Positions 18,119 to 27,544 of a stretch of 36,453 bases of DNA are shown piece after piece (the first letter of the stretch is position 1; the number at the start of each line of letters is the position of its first letter). Origin of the DNA: Nitrospinota bacterium. GTDB taxonomy: Bacteria; Nitrospinota; Nitrospinia; Nitrospinales; VA-1. Where the stretch lies: positions 1 to 36,453 of the forward strand of contig DUZG01000014.1 of NCBI GenBank assembly GCA_013349585.1. The letters run 5' to 3'. The notes beneath the pieces are model-generated. The model saw nothing but the letters and a program-made list of their open reading frames with translations, did not search any database and was not told the origin of the DNA. Made by a program: the position numbers and the translations under genes.

Positions 18119-19447
18119 ATGAAAATCAATATTCCGGACCATAGGACTAAGAAACCTTGGGCAATCATGGCTTTAATATTTGTAGGAGTCATTATATTGC
18201 CTTCTATGGCTCTGGCCGAAGAAACACCTGTTTTAAACTCAGGTGATACTGCCTGGATGCTGACAGCCACAGCCTTGGTTCTATTTATGACCATACCCGG
18301 ACTTTCATTATTTTATGGGGGCATGGTGCGCAGTAAAAACATATTATCTGTGCTCATGCAGTGTTTCGCTATCACCTCACTCATGACTCTTTTATGGGTT
18401 TTATACGCGTACAGCATCGCATTTGGCGGTGATGGCCCCTACTGGGGAGGGTTGAGCAAAATGTTTCTCGTAGGTGTGGGTGTTGATTCACTCAGTGGCA
18501 CCATCCCGGAAACCGTATTTATGACCTTCCAGATGACCTTCGCCATTATCACCCCTGCTTTAATGGTAGGAGCCTTTGCCGAGCGTATGAAGTTCTCGGC
18601 GATGCTGATCTTCATGACAATATGGATGACCCTCGTTTACGCCCCGATTTGTCACTGGGTCTGGGGTAGCGGTGGCTGGCTTGGCAATAAAGGAATCCTC
18701 GATTTTGCTGGTGGTACGGTTGTACACATTAATGCTGGTGTTGCAGGTCTGGTCGCGGCTATCGTTTTAGGTAAACGTAAGGGTTACCCGACCACCGCCA
18801 TGCCGCCACACAACCTCGGTTACACGCTGATAGGGGTTTCCATGCTCTGGGTCGGGTGGTTCGGATTCAATGCCGGAAGTGAACTAGCAGCCGATGGAGT
18901 CGCAGGAATGGCCATGGCCGTAACACAGATTGCAACCGCAACCGCCGCATTGAGTTGGATGTTCATCGAATGGGTAAAACACGGCAGGCCAAGCGTGCTG
19001 GGAATTGCTTCAGGTGCGGTGGCCGGTCTGGTCGCTATTACCCCTGCTTCTGGAGCGGTTGGCCCCATGGGAGCTATTGCAATTGGCCTTGCGTCAGGTG
19101 CGGGCTGTTTCATCGCATCTACATCACTCAAACGTGCTATGGGTTATGACGACTCCCTGGATGTTTTCGGAATACACGCAGTCGGCGGAATCATCGGTGC
19201 CATTTTAACCGGGGTGTTCTGCGCAGAGTCTCTGGGGGGTGCCGGTTTCGGCGGGGATATCAACAGCATCGGTGATCAGATTACAGTACAAGCCCTCGGC
19301 GTTGGCGCAACCATGTTCTACACAGGAATCATTAGCTTTATTATCCTGAAAGCCCTCGATGGAATTATGGGTCTCAGAGTCACCGATGACGATGAAAGCG
19401 AAGGTTTGGATCTCTCGCAACACGGTGAGCGGGGTTATATTATCTGA
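18119..19447 (+). CDS. amt: Ammonium transporter Amt with N-terminal signal peptide
   Basis: DTAWMLTATALVLFMTIPGLSLFYGGMVRSKNILSVLMQ; FAGGTVVHINAGVAGLVAAIVLGKRKGY; VFGIHAVGGIIGAILTGVF. Confidence 0.96.
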   Translation: MKINIPDHRTKKPWAIMALIFVGVIILPSMALAEETPVLNSGDTAWMLTATALVLFMTIPGLSLFYGGMVRSKNILSVLMQCFAITSLMTLLWVLYAYSIAFGGDGPYWGGLSKMFLVGVGVDSLSGTIPETVFMTFQMTFAIITPALMVGAFAERMKFSAMLIFMTIWMTLVYAPICHWVWGSGGWLGNKGILDFAGGTVVHINAGVAGLVAAIVLGKRKGYPTTAMPPHNLGYTLIGVSMLWVGWFGFNAGSELAADGVAGMAMAVTQIATATAALSWMFIEWVKHGRPSVLGIASGAVAGLVAITPASGAVGPMGAIAIGLASGAGCFIASTSLKRAMGYDDSLDVFGIHAVGGIIGAILTGVFCAESLGGAGFGGDINSIGDQITVQALGVGATMFYTGIISFIILKALDGIMGLRVTDDDESEGLDLSQHGERGYII

Positions 19448-19601
19448 TTAACAAGTAAGTAATTGACTTATATAATATTAAGCTATTGCTTATAGGGTTA
19501 TTTTAAGTAGAATATGCGCATATATTATCATTTAAAAGAGATTGTTGATATAAATAGGCATTAGCCTTTTGAAAAGGATAGATATCTATAAAGGAGTAGT
19601 T

Positions 19602-20750
19602 ATGTACAAAATGAAAAGGTTTTTAATTGATGGGTTTATTACCAGTGCCATTATGTTTGGTCTCGTAAGCACAGCTTATGCAGATTCAGCTTTGGAGCTG
19701 ATAAAAGATATTGAAGTGCATGGTTTTTCATCTTCATCCTATTCTCAAAACTTTGCAAACCCTACAGGAACAAGACAAAACGCCCTACGCGTTTATGACT
19801 TTGACGCAAACACTTTCAAATTTGACGTTGCGGAACTTGTTCTTAAAAGAGATGCTTCCGAAAAAGGCGATGTCGGATTCCGTACGGACATAACTTACGG
19901 TTTCAGTGGGCCCCAAGCAAATAAAGTCGGTGGGCCTAATGTTGGGGGAACCGATGTCAGCGATGATGATTTTGATTTGCAGATTGCGTATGTTCAATAC
20001 AACGCTCCCATTGGAAATGGATTGTTGATTGATGCAGGGAAATTTGGCACCAATATAGGTTCAGAAGTCATGGACGGATACGATGGATATAATTATTCCT
20101 TTTCCAGATCCTTCCTATTCTTCCTCGGGCCATTCACGCATAACGGAATACGCGTGCAATATCAATTGAGTGACACCGTGGGTCTCTTAGGCATACTCTC
20201 CAATGGCCATGACACCACCACAGATACGAACGATTCAAAGGGGTTTGGAGGACAAATCTCCTGGGCGGTATCTGACTCGGCAGTTGTTTATTTAAATTAT
20301 TTTGGCTCGGCAGAACCACAAACCGGCGTTCCCAATAATGCAGACGACATCAGAAATTTTTTCGACACGGTCATCGAGGTCAGCCTAAGTAAAAAACTGT
20401 TATTGAATTTGAATGCGGTATACGGCTCGGAAGATGATGCCACGGGACCCAACACCGGGGATCACACTTGGTGGGGGTTTTCTGGGATCGTTCGTTATGA
20501 TGTCAATAACTGGCTCTCTCTAAATTATCGTGCTCAAATTTTTCACGATCAAGATGGAGCTCGTTCAGGATCAAGACAGAAGTTATGGGCTATGTCGCTC
20601 ACACCAGAAGTTAGAATCAATAGCAATATGGTTGTCCGGGCGGAGTATCGTCATGATGAATCGGATCACTTTGTCTTTTCTAACCGAGATGGCGCTGGGC
20701 AGTCTTCTACCCAAGATACCCTTGCCCTTAACGCCTTGTTTTACTTTTAG
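19602..20750 (+). CDS. Outer-membrane beta-barrel porin (bbp2-like)
   Basis: Signal peptide, EVHGFSSSSYSQNF...NTFKFDVAELVLKRDASEKGDVGFRTDITYG, alternating beta-strand pattern, terminal aromatic ALNALFYF; AAGGAG RBS before ATG 19602. Confidence 0.85.
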   Translation: MYKMKRFLIDGFITSAIMFGLVSTAYADSALELIKDIEVHGFSSSSYSQNFANPTGTRQNALRVYDFDANTFKFDVAELVLKRDASEKGDVGFRTDITYGFSGPQANKVGGPNVGGTDVSDDDFDLQIAYVQYNAPIGNGLLIDAGKFGTNIGSEVMDGYDGYNYSFSRSFLFFLGPFTHNGIRVQYQLSDTVGLLGILSNGHDTTTDTNDSKGFGGQISWAVSDSAVVYLNYFGSAEPQTGVPNNADDIRNFFDTVIEVSLSKKLLLNLNAVYGSEDDATGPNTGDHTWWGFSGIVRYDVNNWLSLNYRAQIFHDQDGARSGSRQKLWAMSLTPEVRINSNMVVRAEYRHDESDHFVFSNRDGAGQSSTQDTLALNALFYF

Positions 20751-20761
20751 TGAACGACTAT

Positions 20762-20788
20762 CTCTCCGGAGCAACCTGCTCCGGAGAG
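20762..20788 (+). terminator. Strong hairpin after porin gene (weak U tract)
   Basis: CTCTCCGGAGCA-ACC-TGCTCCGGAGAG perfect 12-bp stem, 3-nt loop, followed by TCTTATCT. Confidence 0.7.
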
Positions 20789-21336
20789 TCTTATCTACAT
20801 ACAATCAAAATCCTGCTGTTACCCACAAGCAAGAGGCGTACGCAACATCCCCTACCTTGCCACTTTTGAAGTCGTAAAAATCACCAACAACATCTAGAGC
20901 ACCTTATGCACGCCTAGCATTCAAAATAGGCTGTGTATTTTTCAGGTTTTCAACAACAAACCTGACATTGTATTTCTCCACTACCTTATATTATTCTATA
21001 TTTCTAAAATAATTTTGCGCGAGGTTTTAGAAGCGAAAGGTGCGCGTGGAACCCCAAGTAATAGGGTTTTCTTGCGATTAATGCTGTACCCAATTTCGTT
21101 AATAGGGTGGAAGCATAGCTCACGCATCCCGGGATAAAAATCAAGATATAATCGAATTATTTCTCAATATAATTTGATTTATATCTAGGAATAATCCTAA
21201 ACCAGATCAACGCATCGTCAGGACATGAAGAGCAAAGGGCGTTTCCTCTAGGGGGGGGGTCCTTTTACCATAAATTTAAGTTTATATCGCATTGCATACC
21301 CGATAAAATAAGGGGATAACTTTAAATAGGAAAATT

Positions 21337-21675
21337 TTGTTCACACAAGCGCAGAATCAAATTATCTACCTTATGTTTTTGAATGGTCTGCTTTTTTTGG
21401 GACTCAACTTTGTTGCCTATTCAATAATATTTCCCGGCCCAAAAGGCTCCAAACGCATTGGCTATATGTTTATCACCTGTGGTTTGCTCGCATATCTAGT
21501 ACAGCAACTCCACCAGGGTATGATCGCTCTCGATTACCCACAAGAAAAGGTAAGCGGACTAATTTTAAGTGGTTTTGTGATACCCATTTTTTTCGTATCT
21601 CTGTTTTATTATCGAATAAAACGAAACCGAATAGAAAAAAAACAGGAATCAAAAAATGAGGTAAGCAATGATTGA
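21337..21675 (+). CDS. Small multi-TM hypothetical membrane protein, TTG start
   Basis: 112 aa with three hydrophobic segments; overlaps next gene start by 8 bp. Confidence 0.6.
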   Translation: MFTQAQNQIIYLMFLNGLLFLGLNFVAYSIIFPGPKGSKRIGYMFITCGLLAYLVQQLHQGMIALDYPQEKVSGLILSGFVIPIFFVSLFYYRIKRNRIEKKQESKNEVSND

Positions 21676-22696
21676 CCTAAGAAGCGATACACTCACTCAG
21701 CCAACCCAATCCATGCGTGACGCCATGGCGAATGCTGAGGTTGGCGACGATGTTTTTCAAGAGGACCCCACCGTTCAAAAACTTGAAACCCTGTCAGCAG
21801 AAAAAATGGGTAAAGAAGCAGCCCTTTTTGTCCCCAGTGGTAGCATGGGTAACCTGATAAGCGTACTCAGTCACTGTGGCAGAGGTGATGAAATTTTGCT
21901 AGGCGATAGATGCCATATCTCCATTTATGAGGTGGGGGGAGTCGCCGCATTGGGAGGAGTTCATCCGCGCCCCCTTCCCAACAACGACGATGGCACGATC
22001 TCTATCGATCTACTGGAAAAAGGCATCCGACATTCGGATATACACTGTCCCCCTACCCGTTTAATTTGTTTGGAAAACACACACAACTTTTGCCAAGGGT
22101 CACCAATCACTCCAGAGTATATGACCGAAGTCAGAGAAATGGCAAACAAATTTGGACTCAAAATTCATCTTGATGGAGCAAGAATCTTTAATGCCGCGGT
22201 TGCTCTTGGAGTCCCTGTTGCTAAACTAACTGAAAAAGTAGACTCGGTAATGTTTTGTCTTTCGAAAGGACTTTCTGCACCGGTAGGTTCTTTGGTTTGC
22301 GGATCATCCGAGTTCATTGACAAAGCGAGAAAAGCCAGAAAAATGGTGGGTGGCGGAATGAGACAGGCTGGTCATATTGCCGCGGCTGGGCTGATTGCGA
22401 TCACCGAGCTGGTAGACCGACTTCAAGAAGACCACGATAACGCAAAATTTCTTGCCAGCCAACTTTCTAAAATGGATGGCATTGATGTAGACATAGCCCG
22501 AATAAAAACCAATATAATTTTCTTCAAAATGACGGAAATAGATGGCCAGAATTTTCTCAATCAGTTGGAAAACAACCAAATTAAAATTTTAATGACCGGT
22601 GCAGGCGTTTTTCGAGCGGTCTTACACCGCGAAGTTTCCAAACAACAAGTTACAACGGTAGTCGAGACCTTCCAATCAATATTAAGCAAACAATGA
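21668..22696 (+). CDS. ltaE: Low-specificity L-threonine aldolase
   Basis: MIDLRSDTLTQPTQSMRDAMANAEVGDDVFQEDPTVQKLE; LHLDGARIFNAAVALG (PLP fold), CLSKGLSAPVGSLVCG. Confidence 0.94.
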   Translation: MIDLRSDTLTQPTQSMRDAMANAEVGDDVFQEDPTVQKLETLSAEKMGKEAALFVPSGSMGNLISVLSHCGRGDEILLGDRCHISIYEVGGVAALGGVHPRPLPNNDDGTISIDLLEKGIRHSDIHCPPTRLICLENTHNFCQGSPITPEYMTEVREMANKFGLKIHLDGARIFNAAVALGVPVAKLTEKVDSVMFCLSKGLSAPVGSLVCGSSEFIDKARKARKMVGGGMRQAGHIAAAGLIAITELVDRLQEDHDNAKFLASQLSKMDGIDVDIARIKTNIIFFKMTEIDGQNFLNQLENNQIKILMTGAGVFRAVLHREVSKQQVTTVVETFQSILSKQ

Positions 22697-22757
22697 TAAT
22701 TGACAATTTTGCAGATTGGTCTATAATAAAGATGATATTTTAACCAACAGGAAAATC

Positions 22758-23000
22758 ATGATAGAACTGGAAATGCAGGACAGAATGGAACTAGTGCGTG
22801 AAGCACAAGATGTCGTTAAAAGCCGGTATCTTTTATGCATTTTAGTCACACAGAGAATTCATCAACTGGAAAGTGGAGCACAACCAACCATCCCAGTCGA
22901 TCCCGAAGATCTTACCAATCCAAAAATATTTTTTGAATTAGCCTTAAGAGAAATTATCGAAGGCAATATGGATATGGAACAGGTTACCGAAGAAGAATAA
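22758..23000 (+). CDS. rpoZ: DNA-directed RNA polymerase omega subunit-like protein
   Basis: VVKSRYLLCILVTQRIHQLESGAQPTIPVD...NPKIFFELALREIIEGNM resembles RpoZ RY.LV..VAKRARQL..G......A.REI..G. Confidence 0.7.
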   Translation: MIELEMQDRMELVREAQDVVKSRYLLCILVTQRIHQLESGAQPTIPVDPEDLTNPKIFFELALREIIEGNMDMEQVTEEE

Positions 23001-23254
23001 TCCCCGGGCCTCGCCTGGCGGAAGCTGGTCAATCTCCCCCAATTACAGATACAACAATACCTTTATTACATCGTTAGAATACCTTTGCCAGTGAGGGCTA
23101 CTATATGCTGGGTTAATATCTAGCTATTCTATAACACGCACTCTTCAATTTAAAAAATCCTTTTATAGTTCGTTGATAATAAATTGAATCTCCCTTTTTG
23201 GGATGCCCTTCCCCGCATGTTATTCCAAAGCTCTCATCTTTTATCCAAAAAATT

Positions 23255-23290
23255 AACAAAAAAAACCCGCCGGAAATCCGGCGGGCTTTC
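23255..23290 (-). terminator. Intrinsic terminator of the cytochrome operon
   Basis: CCCGCCGGA-AA-TCCGGCGGG at 23266-23285; on the minus strand followed by TTTTTTTT-G; just downstream of the 23309 stop. Confidence 0.85.
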
Positions 23291-23308
23291 TTATATTACT
23301 TCTAATGA

Positions 23309-25081
23309 CTACTTAGGAAGCTCGTCACGACGCATTTTCCCTTCATCATACATTTTACGTGTACGCTTTGTCATCCATACCAACCAACCTTGAAAGCAGA
23401 TAAAAACCGCTGCAATGATAGGAGGCATGTAGTACAAAGAAGCAGGTAATGCTGGCTTCAAAATGGTGTAATACCATGTAGATATAGCCATATGTTCATC
23501 ATGCTCTTTATCTCTACCCGACCATTGAAAGAAACTAACTGGAATGAACTGTTCAGATGGAATCTGAACATCAAACTCGCCTTCCGTTTTCAATGATCTT
23601 TTGAACATAACTTTGACACGACCTTGATGATAAATGGAATCTACAATTTCCACTTTAGCTTCAGACTCTTTGTCAGATAAAGCATCAAATCCATTTCCTA
23701 CGAATTCTTTAACACTCATATCCAATTGATAGCCTTTTTCATTTGGCGCATTGGTAGCACTATAATCCTTGGCCATGAAACTAGCTTTCCAAATATCAAC
23801 TGGTTTCTTGGAATCCCCGTAAATGAAATACGGTTTTTCAGCACCAAAAAGATCCTGCAATTTTGCAGGCCATTGTATTGCGACAGCATCCGGATACTCC
23901 GGATCTGCAGACATAAAACGTTGGTCGTATTCTACCAAATAATAAACAGCTTGCTCTTCAGCACTCCATCGAGTAGTTACCCAGAGGTTATCCGCTTTAG
24001 GATCAAAGTTTCGTTTACCACGAGTAATTTGACCCGCCATAGCAATATGATGCCTTTTTGGGTTTTCTTTTAACTCTTCCGTAGCTGAAACTATCCTATC
24101 GTCCGTATCTGAAGACTGCCAACTTGGATCGTCTATCTTCGGAACAACTTGCCCCTCTGTATAAACAGATTGAATAAGGAAATCGGGTATTGGCTTGAGC
24201 GTCAATGCATCGATTTTCTTTCTCGGGCAAAGTGAGTTTACAAATGCTGCTACTTGCCATCTTTCAGGTCCAGTTAGTTGTTCCCGAAAGTTAGGCATTG
24301 GCGTGCCATTTAGGCCCGTAGATATAGCTCGAGCAATAACGAAAGGATTGTATACATCTCGACGAGCTCCACGATGGTTCCAACATTGTTGCCAGTTTGC
24401 AGCAACTATTGGAAAACCCCAATCATCTTTCATTGTTGGGTTACCATCTCCACGACCTTCACCACCATGACATTCCCAGCATTTATTCTTCATAAATAGC
24501 TCTTTACCAGCATCAACATGCTCTTGAGGAATTCCAAGATGGTACGGACCTTTAGTTTCGGCCCAAGGTGGATCTCCTAGCGGACCCTTACCTGAATCGC
24601 CTAGATCTGCATCGACCCCGGTGATCACATTATTTACTTCTTCGTCTTCATCGCTAAAGTCTCGATCTTGCACAAGACTTTTTACGAATTGAACAACTGA
24701 AAGGATTTCATCTTTAGATAAAAATTCTCCCCAAGCAGGCATTGCAGAACCTTGAAGACCATTCTTAACTGTATTTATCAGATTTATATCCAATGGAAGT
24801 TCTCCAGAATCCGTCCAGCGAATTTTAAAGGTTCCTTGGATAAAGTTTCTAGGTCTAGTGAAGAGACGATCTGCAGCAGGCCCATCACCGCCACCCTCTA
24901 CTCCGTGACACCAGACACAACGTTTAAAATAAACCTTCTTTCCCGACTCTAGCATGTCTTTATTGATCGGGTCCGGTACACCAGCAGCTAAAGCTGTACC
25001 CGGTAACATAATCATCGCCATTGCCAGAAAAGATAAAATCAGGCGTTTGATGTAATTATTGTTTGTCATGATCATTTCCAT
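23309..25081 (-). CDS. Exported di-heme cytochrome c with ethylbenzene dehydrogenase/NXR-gamma-like heme-binding domain and C-terminal TM
   Basis: Signal peptide; CVWCHG and CWECHG heme c motifs; EB_dh-like region (HHIAMAGQITRGKRNFDPKADNLWVTTRWSAEEQAVYYLVEYDQRF...DAVAIQWPAKL); C-term TM YYMPPIIAAVFICFQGWLVWM. Confidence 0.8.
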   Translation of the reverse strand: MEMIMTNNNYIKRLILSFLAMAMIMLPGTALAAGVPDPINKDMLESGKKVYFKRCVWCHGVEGGGDGPAADRLFTRPRNFIQGTFKIRWTDSGELPLDINLINTVKNGLQGSAMPAWGEFLSKDEILSVVQFVKSLVQDRDFSDEDEEVNNVITGVDADLGDSGKGPLGDPPWAETKGPYHLGIPQEHVDAGKELFMKNKCWECHGGEGRGDGNPTMKDDWGFPIVAANWQQCWNHRGARRDVYNPFVIARAISTGLNGTPMPNFREQLTGPERWQVAAFVNSLCPRKKIDALTLKPIPDFLIQSVYTEGQVVPKIDDPSWQSSDTDDRIVSATEELKENPKRHHIAMAGQITRGKRNFDPKADNLWVTTRWSAEEQAVYYLVEYDQRFMSADPEYPDAVAIQWPAKLQDLFGAEKPYFIYGDSKKPVDIWKASFMAKDYSATNAPNEKGYQLDMSVKEFVGNGFDALSDKESEAKVEIVDSIYHQGRVKVMFKRSLKTEGEFDVQIPSEQFIPVSFFQWSGRDKEHDEHMAISTWYYTILKPALPASLYYMPPIIAAVFICFQGWLVWMTKRTRKMYDEGKMRRDELPK

Positions 25082-25113
25082 ATGTTTAGGTTTTAGTAAC
25101 CGAAAGTTTATTT

Positions 25114-26079
25114 TTAACCTTCAGAGCCTTCTGTACCAAATGTTCTTGGATGCCAGCCTGTATACCAATACTCAAACAGAATGACCTTCCAAATTTCCTC
25201 GGTTTTCAAATGCTCTTCCCAAGGTGGCATTGCTGACGACCATGGGGTGGACTCGTTCGGTAGACCCGGTCCGCCCTTGGATACCCGCCAGAAAATAAAT
25301 GCTTCCTGCAACATGGCTATGGTGCCCGGATCAATAAAGTTTGCCGGAGTGGGGTTGAAAACATGTGAGAACATTCCCAATCCGTTTAATTGATCTCCAT
25401 GACAAAAATGACAATTTTGGAAGAAAATCGTACCGCCTTCTGTCACATACTTCATGTACTCATGCTTATCCGCATCAAGAAACGGGAAACTATCTTTATA
25501 GTTATCCTGCTCATCAACACGAAACGGGTTATTCGTGGATTCCAGCGGATAAGTCTTGCCATGCACCTTAGTGGTGGCAGGAGGCGCTGGATGCACCGTC
25601 CTCAACTCAACCGGTTCCTGGAAACTTGGATAAATAGACTGATATGTTGCCCACCCCACCAAAATTGGCATTGCGATCATCAAAACGATCTGCGCCAATT
25701 TATACTCACCTACGATTGCTTTAACAATCGGTTTTCTGAACTCACGAAAGGTTTCCGGATCCTGACTGATATAAAGAAAGGTTCCTATTGACCACATCAC
25801 CATATAGGTAATGAAAAGAGTCCATGGAATCGGTGGATACAAAACGAATTTGTAGAAATAAAAACCTATACCCCACACAAACAAGCCCATCATAGAAATG
25901 GGTGGCTTGAGCCTGAGTATAAAGTGCGTGATTATCAAATAGGCTACGAATAACAAAAAGTAAACATACCTATTTAAAAACCAGCCGACCTCCTTCGGTG
26001 TAAATATTGGAAATATAGCATTATGAAACACCGCCAGGCCGACAACAAATACCAAAAAGCTAACTAAAGTCTTGTTCAT
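25114..26079 (-). CDS. Membrane-anchored mono-heme cytochrome c (about 5 TM plus c-type domain)
   Basis: Five N-terminal hydrophobic segments; NCHFCHGDQLNGLGMF heme motif; C-terminal MPPWEEHLKTEEIWKVILFE. Confidence 0.8.
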   Translation of the reverse strand: MNKTLVSFLVFVVGLAVFHNAIFPIFTPKEVGWFLNRYVYFLLFVAYLIITHFILRLKPPISMMGLFVWGIGFYFYKFVLYPPIPWTLFITYMVMWSIGTFLYISQDPETFREFRKPIVKAIVGEYKLAQIVLMIAMPILVGWATYQSIYPSFQEPVELRTVHPAPPATTKVHGKTYPLESTNNPFRVDEQDNYKDSFPFLDADKHEYMKYVTEGGTIFFQNCHFCHGDQLNGLGMFSHVFNPTPANFIDPGTIAMLQEAFIFWRVSKGGPGLPNESTPWSSAMPPWEEHLKTEEIWKVILFEYWYTGWHPRTFGTEGSEG

Positions 26080-26091
26080 TGCTGCCTCCTA

Positions 26092-27462
26092 TTAACTGCC
26101 AGCCGGAGCTTCGGTCTGACTAATAAAATCCACAAGCTTATCGAGTGCTTCAACTGAAAGCATCTGCCCGAAAGTTGTAGGCATTAAACCATCCGGAAAA
26201 GATTCTCCGGCTTCCTCATTATACACCACGTATGCGCTAGGTTTTAGAATTGATTCCCTAACATATTCTTTGGTGTTAGTTGCATTTCCTTTATAGTTGG
26301 GATCTTTGATTCGCTTTGGAGCATTGATCTTCTCGTGAAGCTTTGGCCCCAATTCACCCATGGCACCTTCAACGCCAGGAATGGTATGACAAAGTGGGCA
26401 ACCTAATGTATTGATCATGGCCTGAATATCTTCCTGACCTGTCACAAATGTAGGCGCATCTTCATCACCACCGCTATCCTCTTCAACCACGGCACCACCT
26501 GTGTTACCGGCATCATCTTGCGGTAACGGAACGGTTACCGAAGCATATTCACCCGGCGTGTCTTTGGATTGTAGATAGGCAACGACCGCATTCAACTCAA
26601 CCCTGCTCAAACTTATCGGCGGCTTTACAATTACAGGCATCGGGCTTTTGGTATCTCCCGCTTTACCAAATCCTGTTACAACATAACAGGTCGGACACAT
26701 GAGAGATTCGCGAATATAATCTTCACCAATCAACTCTTCCGGACCATTTTGCCGTCGATACTCTTCTGGAATGTCAGCAGGCATTCCTTTGACAATACCA
26801 GAAGCAGGCTCCGTTTCGCCAATTTTCATAGGCAAATTCAAATACCTATCTTCTTTAATACGGTCATGACTTCTTTTTTCAACTCCAAACAAGTTTGGAC
26901 ATCGACCCATATGATCGCCTGGGTCAAAGGTGTGACATAAAGGACATTGCCCTTTACCAATAGATTTCTGACCTGCCACCTGTTTTGCGCCAAAAATAAT
27001 TACGCGTCCCATTTCAGCAAATTCTTCCATGGTGACGTCACCAACAACTGCCGCCTCTTTTGGTGGCGGATCACTACGCTGCTGCGGCAACCAATTTGTA
27101 TAACCCGCAAGCAATACAGAAACCGTGGTCCAGAAAAAGAAACCTCTAATGATTGGAGGTGATTGACTTTCAATATTATTGCTCTTGAAGAATATTCCCC
27201 AAGTGAGCAACAACACAATGATAAGCCAAATATAAATTGAAAAGAAAAAACTCAACTGCTCACCCTGGTTCAAACTAAACATATGAACCGTCATCATAAA
27301 AGATGCGATTGCAAATATGCCAAAAACTCCACCCCACATTTTGCCGCCGGACAGTTCTCTTTCTCGACAATTCAGCACTACATTGCCAAAAACGAATACC
27401 CCAAAAACGGCGAATACAATCGAAAGAAACGAAAATAAAATATCATGCTGCTCTGGTAACAT
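26092..27462 (-). CDS. Membrane-anchored cytochrome c with two c-type heme domains (about 4 TM)
   Basis: Four N-terminal hydrophobic segments; two CPLCHT motifs (QCPLCHTF, GCPLCHTI). Confidence 0.8.
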   Translation of the reverse strand: MLPEQHDILFSFLSIVFAVFGVFVFGNVVLNCRERELSGGKMWGGVFGIFAIASFMMTVHMFSLNQGEQLSFFFSIYIWLIIVLLLTWGIFFKSNNIESQSPPIIRGFFFWTTVSVLLAGYTNWLPQQRSDPPPKEAAVVGDVTMEEFAEMGRVIIFGAKQVAGQKSIGKGQCPLCHTFDPGDHMGRCPNLFGVEKRSHDRIKEDRYLNLPMKIGETEPASGIVKGMPADIPEEYRRQNGPEELIGEDYIRESLMCPTCYVVTGFGKAGDTKSPMPVIVKPPISLSRVELNAVVAYLQSKDTPGEYASVTVPLPQDDAGNTGGAVVEEDSGGDEDAPTFVTGQEDIQAMINTLGCPLCHTIPGVEGAMGELGPKLHEKINAPKRIKDPNYKGNATNTKEYVRESILKPSAYVVYNEEAGESFPDGLMPTTFGQMLSVEALDKLVDFISQTEAPAGS

Positions 27463-27544
27463 TTTTCCCTCTCTCCTATACCCTCAGATTAAATCCGGAT
27501 CGCGCTTCTTAATAGGCCAGAAGCGCGACCCAAACAGATAATGG

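Noticed and set aside
20530-20877. 115-aa ORF overlapping the porin C-terminus and its terminator
   Set aside because: Reads through the strong hairpin and overlaps the porin out of frame.
25390-25791. 133-aa plus-strand ORF antisense to the mono-heme cytochrome gene
   Set aside because: Antisense to a gene with a clear CxxCH heme domain; no motif.
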